Shown in pieces: positions 42,956 through 52,336 of a stretch of 64,000 nucleotides of DNA. Each line of letters begins with the position of its first letter. Within the stretch, counting starts at the first letter, position 1. The stretch is from JANYJZ01 sp964523395 (lineage in GTDB: Bacteria; Bacteroidota; Ignavibacteria; UBA10030; SZUA-254). Position numbers and translations under genes: made by a program. Location: positions 62,001 to 126,000 of the forward strand of contig CAZFXS010000007.1 of the NCBI GenBank assembly GCA_964523395.1. Reading direction: 5' to 3'. Below the pieces are notes generated by a model. That model saw only the letters and a list, made by a program, of their open reading frames with translations. It was not told the origin of the DNA and searched no databases.

Positions 42956-45091
42956 ATGATTGTTTCTCGTCGAGTTTGTTTTCTCGTTGGTATCACTATG
43001 CTTTTCTTAGCGTATTCAGTAACTGCGTTGTCTCAGGGTAATTTCTGGACAGAACTGAACGGTTTTGCCGGTTTTAGCGGGTTGCAGGAAGGCTCCGGCG
43101 GGAAATTGTTTGGTAATCGTGAGAATGGTGTTCTCTATATTTCAACAGATAATGGAATTACGTGGCGTGAAGGTATTTACTTTACAGGCCAAATGTCCGA
43201 GCTTGTGGCTAGAAACAGTAATATTTTTGTTTCCCGCCTTAACTTCAGCGCCCAAAACTTTTTTCAGCTTCACCTTTCGACTGACAACGGAATAACGTGG
43301 ACCAGGTTCTCGACATTTTCAGACCAGACTCGGAGTCACTTTATGGTATCTGATTCCGGTGAAATTTACTGTTATTATCGCGGCATTTTTTTTGGCCAGC
43401 CGTTCGGCCCCTTCCGCCTTTCAAAATTTCAGAATAACCAGTGGGTATTTGTAAACAGTCCGTTGCCAAACACTCTTACGACCGGCACCAATAGTATCGG
43501 CCCCGTCATTATTGACCATCAAAATAACTTTTATGCAGGATCACTGCAAAACGGATTATATATATCGCGGGATGAAGGAGCTACATGGGAACAACAGTTT
43601 GCCGATCGCGGGATTACAGCACTCACTGTTACACCGGAAAATCATATTTATTTTGCCGGTGACCCGTCGACCGGTTCGGGAGGGATTCAGAAGTCAACTG
43701 ACAACGGAGTGACCTGGAAATACCTGGGACTTCCGGATAATACAATAACCTCTATCTCTGTGAATCCGGATGGTGTTCCGGTTGCAGCCACTGATCAGGG
43801 AATTTATCGCCGCAATCCGGCTGACGGATCATGGGAATTTACCAGCCCCGTCGGGGAACAGTTTAATGCTACACTGGCTACTTCCAGTAATACAATCATT
43901 GCGACAAATTATACTACCGGTATTTTCAGGACCTACGATGGCGGAAAAACATGGGCGCAAAGCGGTCCGCGTCAGCGCGACGTTTATGCGATCCATGAGA
44001 CGTCTTCTGGCAAAATTCTTGCCGGTACGTTTGGCGGAAGAATTTTTACTTCTACGGATGGGGGAGGGAACTGGGATCAGATTGGCGCGGGCTCCATGTG
44101 CGACAATGTCTACGCATTTTCTGAGCAACATGGGTATCTGTATGCCGGAACAGAGTGCGGCCTGTTCCGCTCTTCCGATGACGGAACGACATGGTCGGAA
44201 ATTTCATCTGATGTTCTCCAGGGAGTGATTCCCACAATTGTTTCACAAATGGACGGAGATTTGCTGACCGGGTCACTCTTTGGAGTTCAGCGATCAACTG
44301 ATGACGGCCTTACCTGGGAAGAAAGAGGGCTGCAACAATCCTCGATACTCTCTCTGGGTACAGATAATAACGGAGGTATCTTTGCTGTTACTGACGATGA
44401 CGGGTTGTTTTATTCTCAGGATGATGGATTGAATTGGGAGCAGAGGGGAATATCGCGAAATGATCTGCAAACTGTGAATGTTAATAACGCAGGGACAGTT
44501 TTTGTCGGCATCTATGGCGGGATACTGCGTTCGACGAATGGGGGAGTGTCATGGGTAGAAAAAAGATTTTCGCTGGGATATGTTAATTCAATTGCATTTC
44601 TCGGCGCCGATATATATGCCGGAGCCTGGGACGGTGTTTTTGTTTCCCATGATAATGGCGAAAGCTGGGGGCGTCTCAACAGTTCCGGGCTGGCATATCA
44701 GCAAATACTGTCTCTTGCCTTTAATTCGAATGGATTTCTTTTTGCGGGAACATACAACGGCGGCGTATTCCGTACCACCGGTACACTAACTGATGTCGCT
44801 GAAGCAGGTGAACTGCCGGCCTCATTCAAACTGCTGCAGAATTATCCTAACCCGTTTAATCCTTCTACCGAAATCGAATTTCATATTCCCTCAGGTTCAG
44901 ATGCAGGTATTGTAAAATTGGCTGTTTATGATGTACTGGGGCGTGAGGTATCAGTTCTCGTTAATGAGCGCTTCTCCCCGGGAATGTACAAAATCCGGTG
45001 GAATGCCGAGCGCAATCCCAGCGGCGTATATTATTGCCGCCTTCAGGCCGGATCCTACAATGAAACCAAAAAAATGCTCCTCCTTCATTAG
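42956..45091 (+). CDS. Secreted BNR/VPS10-type beta-propeller protein with type IX sorting domain
   Basis: This 711-residue protein has a signal peptide (about 1-26, ending near TALSQ). At least eight Asp-box-like repeats (STDNGITW, SRDEGATW, SSDDGTTW, STDDGLTW and others) build a VPS10/sialidase-type propeller, or two. The last 80 residues are a type IX sorting domain (YPNPFNPSTEIEF, VYDVLGREV, PSGVYYCRL, KKMLLLH end). It should be exported to the cell surface. Propellers of this kind bind carbohydrate or protein partners; I see no catalytic motif. The gene lies 18 bases after the S9 peptidase gene and may be cotranscribed with the peptidases. Confidence 0.88.
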   Translation: MIVSRRVCFLVGITMLFLAYSVTALSQGNFWTELNGFAGFSGLQEGSGGKLFGNRENGVLYISTDNGITWREGIYFTGQMSELVARNSNIFVSRLNFSAQNFFQLHLSTDNGITWTRFSTFSDQTRSHFMVSDSGEIYCYYRGIFFGQPFGPFRLSKFQNNQWVFVNSPLPNTLTTGTNSIGPVIIDHQNNFYAGSLQNGLYISRDEGATWEQQFADRGITALTVTPENHIYFAGDPSTGSGGIQKSTDNGVTWKYLGLPDNTITSISVNPDGVPVAATDQGIYRRNPADGSWEFTSPVGEQFNATLATSSNTIIATNYTTGIFRTYDGGKTWAQSGPRQRDVYAIHETSSGKILAGTFGGRIFTSTDGGGNWDQIGAGSMCDNVYAFSEQHGYLYAGTECGLFRSSDDGTTWSEISSDVLQGVIPTIVSQMDGDLLTGSLFGVQRSTDDGLTWEERGLQQSSILSLGTDNNGGIFAVTDDDGLFYSQDDGLNWEQRGISRNDLQTVNVNNAGTVFVGIYGGILRSTNGGVSWVEKRFSLGYVNSIAFLGADIYAGAWDGVFVSHDNGESWGRLNSSGLAYQQILSLAFNSNGFLFAGTYNGGVFRTTGTLTDVAEAGELPASFKLLQNYPNPFNPSTEIEFHIPSGSDAGIVKLAVYDVLGREVSVLVNERFSPGMYKIRWNAERNPSGVYYCRLQAGSYNETKKMLLLH

Positions 45092-45095
45092 TTCC

Positions 45096-45124
45096 TTGCT
45101 TCTTTGGCTCATTTTTGGTATTTT
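45096..45124 (+). promoter_or_regulatory. Possible sigma-70-type promoter for lysS
   Basis: TTGCTT (45096-45101), a 17-base spacer, TATTTT (45119-45124), just after the previous stop codon. The predicted transcription start near 45131 supports a lysS start at 45160 rather than 45115. Confidence 0.4.
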
Positions 45125-45159
45125 TTGACACTATTTTTCCCCCATTGAAAGAGATTGTT

Positions 45160-46689
45160 GTGGATGCAGACCGTCAATCCCCTCTTGACCAACCTCAAGC
45201 GGAAGATTTAAATTCATTAATGCTTCGTAGGCGCGAAGAGCTTACAGAACTTCGGGCGAAAGGCATTGATCCGTATCCTGCGGAATTCAACCGCACAGAC
45301 TACTCAAGAGATATCATTTCAGGTTTTAAAGACGATGCCCCTCCAAGAGACGTCGCAATCGCGGGCAGAATTATGTCGATCCGGCGCATGGGAAAAGCTT
45401 CGTTTTGTCACCTTCTTGATTCACAGGGTAGGATTCAGATCTATCTGAAAAAAGATGAACTTGGAGATCTTTACGACGCGTTTAAACTTCTGGACATCGG
45501 AGACATTCTCGGTGTCGAGGGGTTTGTCTTCAAAACAAAGATGGGTGAGATCTCCGTGCATGCCCGTCGCTTCGTTCTGCTTGCCAAATCACTCCGTCCG
45601 TTACCCGTTGTCAAAGAGAAGACAGATGAATCCGGTAACACCACGATGTACGATGTATTCTCCGACAAAGAACTCCGCTACAGGCAGAGATATGTTGACC
45701 TTGTTGTCAGTCCGGGTGTGAAAGAGGTCTTCCTGAAACGGGCTGCAATTATGAAGGCCATCAGGGCGTTCTTTGACGAGCGAAATTATGTTGAAGTAGA
45801 AACGCCTATTCTCCAACCGATGTATGGCGGTGCGTTTGCCCGTCCATTCGTAACCCATCATAACGCGCTTGATATTGACCTGTATCTCCGCATTGCTGAT
45901 GAACTGTATTTGAAAAGATTGATCGTCGGCGGCTTTGATGGTGTGTATGAGTTCGCAAAGGATTTCCGTAATGAGGGAATGGATCGTTCCCATAACCCAG
46001 AATTTACGATGCTTGAACTCTATGTTGCATATAAAGATTATGTCTGGATGATGGAATTGGTTGAACAGATGGTGAGCACTGTCGCAATGAACGTATCCGG
46101 ATCGATGAAACTGATGGTCGGTAAAAACGAAATCGACTTTACCCCTCCATGGAAAAGGATTTCCATGTTTGATGCCATTAAAGAAAAAACCGGCAGAGAT
46201 TTACAGGGCAAGTCGGAAGAAGACCTCAAAAAGATTGTTAAGGAACTTCATCTTGAAGTTGAACCGGGTGCCGGCATCGGGACAATGATTGACGAGATTT
46301 TCAGCGCGCTGGTCGAGCCTTCGCTCATTCAGCCGACTTTTATTACCGATTATCCGATTGAAATGTCACCTCTTGCAAAAAAACACCGGTCAAAAGCGGG
46401 ACTTGTAGAGCGGTTTGAGGTCATCGTCAATGGCCACGAGTTATGCAATGCCTTTAGTGAGCTGAATGATCCCCTTGACCAGCGTCAGCGGTTTGAAGAG
46501 CAGATGAAACTGCGTGCGCGTGGCGATGAAGAAGCCCAGGTCCTTGACGAGGATTTCTTGCGCGCGCTTGAATACGGCATGCCTCCGACTGCCGGGCTCG
46601 GCATCGGTATTGATCGGCTAACCATGCTCATGACCAACCAGGATTCCATCCGTGACGTCATTCTTTTTCCACAAATGAAACCTGAATAG
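45160..46689 (+). CDS. lysS: Lysine-tRNA ligase (class II)
   Basis: The enzyme attaches lysine to tRNA-Lys. An N-terminal OB-fold anticodon-binding domain (VAIAGRIMSIRRMGKASFCH) precedes the class II core with motif 2 in DFRNEGMDRSHNPEFTMLEL and motif 3 in GLGIGIDRLTML near the C-terminus. The open frame begins with a TTG at 45115, but there is no ATG. The GTG at 45160 fits the promoter position and the usual N-terminus, which soon reaches LNSLMLRRREEL. From this start the length is 509 residues, normal for LysS. Confidence 0.93.
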   Translation: MDADRQSPLDQPQAEDLNSLMLRRREELTELRAKGIDPYPAEFNRTDYSRDIISGFKDDAPPRDVAIAGRIMSIRRMGKASFCHLLDSQGRIQIYLKKDELGDLYDAFKLLDIGDILGVEGFVFKTKMGEISVHARRFVLLAKSLRPLPVVKEKTDESGNTTMYDVFSDKELRYRQRYVDLVVSPGVKEVFLKRAAIMKAIRAFFDERNYVEVETPILQPMYGGAFARPFVTHHNALDIDLYLRIADELYLKRLIVGGFDGVYEFAKDFRNEGMDRSHNPEFTMLELYVAYKDYVWMMELVEQMVSTVAMNVSGSMKLMVGKNEIDFTPPWKRISMFDAIKEKTGRDLQGKSEEDLKKIVKELHLEVEPGAGIGTMIDEIFSALVEPSLIQPTFITDYPIEMSPLAKKHRSKAGLVERFEVIVNGHELCNAFSELNDPLDQRQRFEEQMKLRARGDEEAQVLDEDFLRALEYGMPPTAGLGIGIDRLTMLMTNQDSIRDVILFPQMKPE

Positions 46690-46697
46690 CACCATTC

Positions 46698-49223
46698 ATG
46701 CGTTATTTCATTCTCGGTATTGTCATTTTGTGCAGTATGGTCTCTGCTGCTGTGGCCGGAACTACGGGAATTTTGGAGGGAACCGTGGTTGATAAGGAAA
46801 CCCGCGAGCCTCTGATTGGCGTTACCGTGGTTATTGTCGGGACCTCGCAGGGCGCGGCGACAAATATGGAAGGGTACTTCCAGATCAGTAATCTCGAGGC
46901 CGGAAACTACGATGTGCGGTTTTCCATCGTTGGATATCAGCCGCTGGTGTACAGGAATGTTCAAATTCGTCCCGACCTGCGCACGAAAGTTTCCATTGAG
47001 CTTGTCCAGTCCGCGGTTGAACTGAATGAAATGGAAGTCACCGCGCAACGTCCTCTCATCGAAAAGGATGTGACCAGCACAAATTTCTCCGTTACCGCCA
47101 AAGATGTTGAACGGCTTCCCGTTAAAAATATCCAGGAGCTTGTGGCCCTGTTCCCCAGCGTGACCGCCGAAGGAAACGTGCGCGGCGGAAAAACTTCTGA
47201 GGTCGTGTATCTTGTGGATGGGCTGCCAATGCAGGATGTTGTCGGAGGCGGCATGGGGAGTAACCTGCCGAAGAGTGCAATTACCGAGTTTTCAATCCAG
47301 TCCGGCGGTTTTGAAGCGGAGTATGGAAATGCGCTTTCAGGCGTTGTCAATATTATTACGCGCCGCGGCGATGACCGGCATTCTGCTGTTCTCCGGCTGG
47401 AGAAAGATAACTGGCTTTCGGGCGGATGGAATAATCAGCATAACCGCACGACGGAGACAGAAGTTACGGTTGCCGGTCCTGTGGTTCGGGAACAACTGCA
47501 TTATTTTGCGGCGGCAACTTTTCAAATAAATGATACGCGGTGGTGGCAGGATTTCGAAAGATTTTTCAGCTCTCCTGTATCGAAAGAAATCAGCGGCATC
47601 GGTAAACTCGATTATACAGTTTCTTCGCGTGTACGTCTCACCGCTCAAAATGTATTCTCTGTTCGGTCCTGGCGCGATTATGAATACAGCTGGCGGTTTA
47701 ATCTGGGCGGGTTGCCCCAGCGTAAACGCAATTCCTTCAGAACTACCGCCACAATTGCTCACACGCTCTCCAGTTCGGTGCATCAAACATTCAGTCTGAC
47801 GCATTACGATTTACATACCCGTTTGGGTGATGATGACAAGAACAGCATCGACCTGACGCCGTATGAATATGATTTTTACCTGACCTATGTTATCAACGGA
47901 AAAAAGGCATGGTGGTCTGACACCAGGCAGGGCATCAATACCGCAAAGTACGACCTGGTTATTCAACCCAACAACGAAAATATTTTGAAACTTGGTTTCG
48001 AAATCAACCAATATGACATTTCCTCCGACGTTGTGAAGTATGAACCTCAGCGCACCTACTTCGGAAAAGTTTTGGTTGATTCACCACAGTTAAATTACAG
48101 CACGATGTATAATTACTCTCCGCGATCGGGAAGTATTTACGTGCAGGATAAACTGGAGGTCAAAAAAGACGGCGCGGTGGTTAATCTCGGTTTCCGGTGG
48201 GATTTCCTTGACCCGCGAAGTGAACGCCCTGTGGTGGAATACACGACTCCTGACAGCAGTTCCGGTCAATACCAATCCCAGGTAACAAAATTCGTGAAAG
48301 CTTCCCTTAAACAACAAGTAAGTCCCCGCATGGGTCTTTCATTTCCGATTTTCTGGAATATGGTGTTGGTGATGAACTACGGACATTACTTCCAGTTTCC
48401 ACTGTTCGATTACCTGTATTCCGGAATTAATCCGCAGCAGTTGAGGACCGGCGTAAGTGTGCTGGTCGGGAATCCCGATTTAAAGCCGGAACGCACGCAC
48501 GCATGGGAGATCGGATTGAAATATGGCATTGATGAGAAAACTCTTTTCAACGTCACCTATTTCAAGAAAGAATTTATTGATCAGATTGATTCCAAAACAT
48601 TCCTGCCGTCAAAAGCACGGCTTGCCGGAGATTATGGGTTCGCGGAATATGTAAACAACGCCTTTGCGAATGCGGAAGGATTGGAGTTTATCCTTTCGCG
48701 ACACCGTGATGAGAAATTCTCGGGCTCTCTTTCTTATTCCCTGATGCGGACGGAAGGCGTGAGCGAATACGCGAACCAGGGCATAAACCTTCAGCAATGG
48801 GGGTTTCCGGTGGTGAATCAGCCATATCCTTTGAGCTGGGATCAGCTTCACACGGTCAAACTTTCGCTGGACGCACAGCTCCCATATGACATCGCAGGCA
48901 ATCTCTTATGGACCTACAATACCGGGCGGCCATATACATATTTTCCGACACGGGATGGATTCACTTCCGATGACCCCGGGAGAGTATTTCTCCCAAATAA
49001 TGCCCGGTTGCCAAGCAGCAGTACGATCAATATGAAATTCTCGAAAAAGATTGTGCTGAACTCATTCAGCTCGTTTACGTTGTACGGGGATTTGCGGAAT
49101 CTTTTCAATTCACAAAACCCGAAATGGGCCGATGCAAACGGAAGAATCGGCGGGCAACTTGAAGATCCGTCAGCATTTTCTGAGCCAAGAAGATTTTCTT
49201 TAGGGGTGCGATATGAAATGTAA
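46698..49223 (+). CDS. TonB-dependent outer-membrane receptor
   Basis: This 841-residue receptor starts with a signal peptide (ending near AAVAG). A carboxypeptidase-regulatory-like domain (GTVVDKETREPLIGVTVVIV, about 25-105) is typical of FCB receptors. The plug domain (about 120-225) includes VVYLVDGLPMQDVVGG and GFEAEYGNALSGVVNI, and a 22-strand-type barrel follows. The last residue is Met after RRFSLGVRYE, an unusual end because most barrels finish with an aromatic residue. The 3' end overlaps a lipoprotein gene by 11 bases, so the two act together, perhaps as receptor and surface lipoprotein. The ligand is unknown. It starts 9 bases after lysS. Confidence 0.92.
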   Translation: MRYFILGIVILCSMVSAAVAGTTGILEGTVVDKETREPLIGVTVVIVGTSQGAATNMEGYFQISNLEAGNYDVRFSIVGYQPLVYRNVQIRPDLRTKVSIELVQSAVELNEMEVTAQRPLIEKDVTSTNFSVTAKDVERLPVKNIQELVALFPSVTAEGNVRGGKTSEVVYLVDGLPMQDVVGGGMGSNLPKSAITEFSIQSGGFEAEYGNALSGVVNIITRRGDDRHSAVLRLEKDNWLSGGWNNQHNRTTETEVTVAGPVVREQLHYFAAATFQINDTRWWQDFERFFSSPVSKEISGIGKLDYTVSSRVRLTAQNVFSVRSWRDYEYSWRFNLGGLPQRKRNSFRTTATIAHTLSSSVHQTFSLTHYDLHTRLGDDDKNSIDLTPYEYDFYLTYVINGKKAWWSDTRQGINTAKYDLVIQPNNENILKLGFEINQYDISSDVVKYEPQRTYFGKVLVDSPQLNYSTMYNYSPRSGSIYVQDKLEVKKDGAVVNLGFRWDFLDPRSERPVVEYTTPDSSSGQYQSQVTKFVKASLKQQVSPRMGLSFPIFWNMVLVMNYGHYFQFPLFDYLYSGINPQQLRTGVSVLVGNPDLKPERTHAWEIGLKYGIDEKTLFNVTYFKKEFIDQIDSKTFLPSKARLAGDYGFAEYVNNAFANAEGLEFILSRHRDEKFSGSLSYSLMRTEGVSEYANQGINLQQWGFPVVNQPYPLSWDQLHTVKLSLDAQLPYDIAGNLLWTYNTGRPYTYFPTRDGFTSDDPGRVFLPNNARLPSSSTINMKFSKKIVLNSFSSFTLYGDLRNLFNSQNPKWADANGRIGGQLEDPSAFSEPRRFSLGVRYEM

Positions 49224-49848
49224 GCATATAATTCAGGTCATCTGGTCAGCGGTCATTCCTTTTTGTCTTGCGCTGATTTCCGTCACCTGTAAAGAGTCAT
49301 TACCGGTCTACCAGGAACCCCAAAATGTTCTGGCGCTGAATGTCGCGCAGGTGGAGCAATTGAATGATCGCGTGGCACCCCCGGGCCGTCAGGTTGTTCA
49401 TATCGTCCTTGAAGCGGAAAATATCTTTGATGAAGTATTCTTGGATAGCGTGCATATTTACGGTATTGTTAAGGTGTGGTGGACGCGGAAGCCTGTACGC
49501 TATAAAACTTTTTTGGTGTCTGAAAATAATCTCCTGGATAAGAATGCGATCACCAACGGGAAATTAATGTTATTGCCGGGACAAAAAATCGGTTTTGAGA
49601 TGTACTGGAACATGCGAACCGACGATGGAATTTACCTTCCCAACGAAATGAATTTTACCTATCTTCGCAGACGCATGTGCGACTTTAATGTCGCATGTGC
49701 TGATCCGGAAGAATTTACCATCGAAGCGTCACTAAATATCTATGACAAAATCGGTGCAGTCAAAACTATGCCGTACACTTTTACGTTTATCGGCAGAGTA
49801 TGCACAGGCTGTCCCCCGTGCACGACATGCGGCGGCGATGGCGGCTGA
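49213..49848 (+). CDS. Putative lipoprotein with CxxCxxCxxC tail, partner of the TonB receptor
   Basis: This 211-residue protein has a hydrophobic N-terminal signal and a possible lipobox (LISVTC, Cys near residue 26), so it should be lipid-anchored. The body is mostly beta and contains a Cys pair (CDFNVACAD) near residue 156. The C-terminus is unusual: VCTGCPPCTTCGGDGG gives four Cys with two-residue spacing, which could bind a metal or form disulfides. I recognise no domain. Overlap with the TonB-dependent receptor gene suggests a two-part uptake system, but it does not resemble SusD. Confidence 0.8.
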   Translation: MKCKHIIQVIWSAVIPFCLALISVTCKESLPVYQEPQNVLALNVAQVEQLNDRVAPPGRQVVHIVLEAENIFDEVFLDSVHIYGIVKVWWTRKPVRYKTFLVSENNLLDKNAITNGKLMLLPGQKIGFEMYWNMRTDDGIYLPNEMNFTYLRRRMCDFNVACADPEEFTIEASLNIYDKIGAVKTMPYTFTFIGRVCTGCPPCTTCGGDGG

Positions 49849-49898
49849 GGCTTAAGCATTCACCACATGTTCAAGTATTTCCAACGCTGAATACCTGA

Positions 49899-50654
49899 AT
49901 GACCCAATCTCCAACATCTGTTACCGGCGTTCGGCTGAGTGTTATCATTCCAACTCTTCAGGAAGAAAAGCTGATTGTTCAGACCCTGAGCCAGTTTACT
50001 CCTGCACTTCGTGAAAAATATAACATTGAAATTATTGTGAGCGACGGGGGCAGCACTGACCGAACCGTCAAGCTTGCCAGTACGCTTGCGGACGATGTTG
50101 TTACTCATCAGCATTCCTTTAAGCAGAACATTTCCATGGGAAGGAACCGCGGAGCAGACCATGCCACCGGGGAAATTTATTTCTTTCTCAGTGCGGATGT
50201 CCTTATTGAGGATCCGGAAAGATTTTTCTCAGTTATGACTTCGGTTATTGGGAATTCCGGGATTGCGGCGGCGACGTGCAAAGTAGTTATTCCGCCCGAC
50301 CAGCGGAAATTCAAAGATACTCTTTATCACAGCTTTTTTAACTGGTATTTCCGCATTCTGAATGTGCTGGGAATGGGGATGGGTAGAGGTGAATGCCATG
50401 TCATGAGAGCCGACGTATTTCGTTCCGTCGGCGGTTACAATGAATCGATCGCGGCGGGTGAAGATTATGAACTGTTTATGCGGCTGCGAAGAACAGGAAA
50501 AATCTCATTTGTCCGAGACCTTACCATTTTTGAGTCTCCCCGGCGGTATCGGAGATTTGGATATATGCGGATAACTTTTCTCTGGATGCTCAACGGGCTT
50601 GGGGTGTTGTTCTTCCGGCGTGCGATGGTCCGCGAGTGGACGCCGGTGCGTTAG
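49899..50654 (+). CDS. GT2-family glycosyltransferase
   Basis: This 251-residue enzyme has the GT-A fold of family 2: SVIIPTLQEEKLIVQTL at the N-terminus, VSDGGSTDRT near residue 48, and a metal-binding FLSADV near 92 in place of the usual DxD. The C-terminal region has EDYELFMRLRRTGK, like the ED motif of the family, and ends with one hydrophobic helix. It probably adds a sugar to a lipid or polysaccharide precursor at the inner membrane. No polysaccharide genes lie nearby, and the substrate is unknown. Confidence 0.88.
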   Translation: MTQSPTSVTGVRLSVIIPTLQEEKLIVQTLSQFTPALREKYNIEIIVSDGGSTDRTVKLASTLADDVVTHQHSFKQNISMGRNRGADHATGEIYFFLSADVLIEDPERFFSVMTSVIGNSGIAAATCKVVIPPDQRKFKDTLYHSFFNWYFRILNVLGMGMGRGECHVMRADVFRSVGGYNESIAAGEDYELFMRLRRTGKISFVRDLTIFESPRRYRRFGYMRITFLWMLNGLGVLFFRRAMVREWTPVR

Positions 50655-50669
50655 GTCCGGGATAGGTAT

Positions 50670-50698
50670 TTGACTTTCACTCCCTTTTTGAATATACT
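50670..50698 (+). promoter_or_regulatory. Sigma-70-type promoter for the S41 protease operon
   Basis: TTGACT (50670-50675), a 17-base spacer, TATACT (50693-50698). The predicted start near 50705 gives a leader of about 30 nt. Confidence 0.65.
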
Positions 50699-50734
50699 TT
50701 TTATGAATATCTAATTTTTTCTACGGGTACTTCT

Positions 50735-52336
50735 ATGAAAAAGCGTTTTTCGATACTCACGGTTGGCATTGTAACATTCCTTGCAATGTTTCTCGGGATG
50801 CAATTGAACAGTGTCATTTCCGGTGACAGCATTTTTGAACAAATCAATAAATTCAAAGATGTACTTTCCGCGGCGGAAAAATTCTACGTGGATGATATAG
50901 ACACCCATAAAATGGTTGAGTCGGCAATCACCGGTATGCTTGAGGATCTTGATCCTCATTCTGTCTATATTCCTGCCTCCCAGCTTCCCAAAATACAGGA
51001 GGACTTTCAGGGAAGTTTTGAAGGTATCGGCGTTGAATACGCAGTCATTAATGATACTCTCCAGGTTCAGTTAACTGTGTCCGGTGGCCCAAGTGAATTA
51101 ATCGGGATTATATCCGGTGACAAGATTGTGAAGATTAACGACTCTTCTGCAATTGGCATTAAGACTGAAGATGTTCCAAAAAAGCTCCGTGGTCCAAAAG
51201 GTACACACGTCAAAGTATCTATTTATCGTCCCGGAATGAAAGATTTGATTGATTTTGATATCGTACGCGATAAAATTCCGCTCTATAGTATTGATGTCGC
51301 TTACATGGTGAGCGATGATATTGCCTATGTCAGTGTCAATAGGTTTTCTGCCACAACATATACCGAGTTAATGGAAAACCTGGGCAAGCTTCGCAAGCAG
51401 GGAATGAAGAAACTTATACTTGACCTTCGTAATAATGGCGGAGGATATCTTGAACAGGCGTATAAAATGGCGGATGAACTCCTTCCGAAGGGCAAGAAAA
51501 TTGTGTACACAAAAGGCCGCAGGGCGGAGTTTAACGAAGAATATGTCAGTCAGGGTGGAAGTTATACCGATGTTTCACTGATTGTCCTTGTAAATAACGG
51601 CTCAGCATCTGCAAGTGAAATTGTGTCGGGTGCAATTCAGGATTGGGACAGGGGCTTGATTGTCGGGGAAACAACATTCGGTAAGGGGCTCGTGCAGCGC
51701 CAGTTCCCGCTCAGTGATAATTCTGCGTTTCGGTTGACAACAGCGCGGTATTATACTCCTTCAGGGCGGCTCATCCAGCGGCCATACGGAGCAGACAAGG
51801 AGAAATACCGCAACGAAGCATTTGAGCGAGAAGAAGTTGAAGGAGAAAATATCGAACATAAGGAAGAAAGTGATTCCACAAGACCGGTATTCAAGACAGG
51901 AGCGGGAAGAAAAGTATTTGGCGGCGGCGGTATTACACCAGATTATATCGTCAAGGCCGGAAAGCTGACCCAATTCAGTGTTCAGCTTCTTGCCAAAGGA
52001 GTGTTCCAGGAATTTACCGTGAGTTATATGGACCGCTTTGGTAAACAGCTCCGTCAGAAATATCAGGATAACCTGCAGGGATTCAGAAAAGAATTTTCTG
52101 TTTCGCCCGAGATGGTGAAGGACTTTGAAGCCCTGGCGAAGAAAAAAGAAGTAAAGATGGACGACGAGCAATACAGCAAAGATAAACTTTATATCGAAAC
52201 CAGAATAAAAGCGCAGATCGCCCGGGGTATCTGGGGGAACGAAGGATGGTATTCCGTCATGCGTGGAGAAGATCTCCAGTATCAGAAAGCAATGACACTC
52301 TTTCCGGAAGCTGAAAAAATTGCGCGGCTTCAATAG
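50735..52336 (+). CDS. S41-family C-terminal processing protease (CtpA/Prc)
   Basis: This 533-residue protease has an N-terminal membrane anchor or signal (about 7-30), a short helical domain with LEDLDPHSVYIP, a PDZ domain (about 85-170) and the S41 catalytic domain. The catalytic serine region NNGSASASEIVS lies near residue 290 and the lysine of the dyad in FGKGLVQRQF near 316. Such enzymes trim or degrade envelope proteins from exposed C-termini. The gene starts a probable four-gene operon with a good promoter; the DUF3108 gene begins on its last base. Confidence 0.93.
   Translation: MKKRFSILTVGIVTFLAMFLGMQLNSVISGDSIFEQINKFKDVLSAAEKFYVDDIDTHKMVESAITGMLEDLDPHSVYIPASQLPKIQEDFQGSFEGIGVEYAVINDTLQVQLTVSGGPSELIGIISGDKIVKINDSSAIGIKTEDVPKKLRGPKGTHVKVSIYRPGMKDLIDFDIVRDKIPLYSIDVAYMVSDDIAYVSVNRFSATTYTELMENLGKLRKQGMKKLILDLRNNGGGYLEQAYKMADELLPKGKKIVYTKGRRAEFNEEYVSQGGSYTDVSLIVLVNNGSASASEIVSGAIQDWDRGLIVGETTFGKGLVQRQFPLSDNSAFRLTTARYYTPSGRLIQRPYGADKEKYRNEAFEREEVEGENIEHKEESDSTRPVFKTGAGRKVFGGGGITPDYIVKAGKLTQFSVQLLAKGVFQEFTVSYMDRFGKQLRQKYQDNLQGFRKEFSVSPEMVKDFEALAKKKEVKMDDEQYSKDKLYIETRIKAQIARGIWGNEGWYSVMRGEDLQYQKAMTLFPEAEKIARLQ

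Noticed and set aside
46485..47048. 187-codon frame opposite the lysS and TonB receptor junction
   Set aside because: Spans two good genes on the other strand and has no domain.
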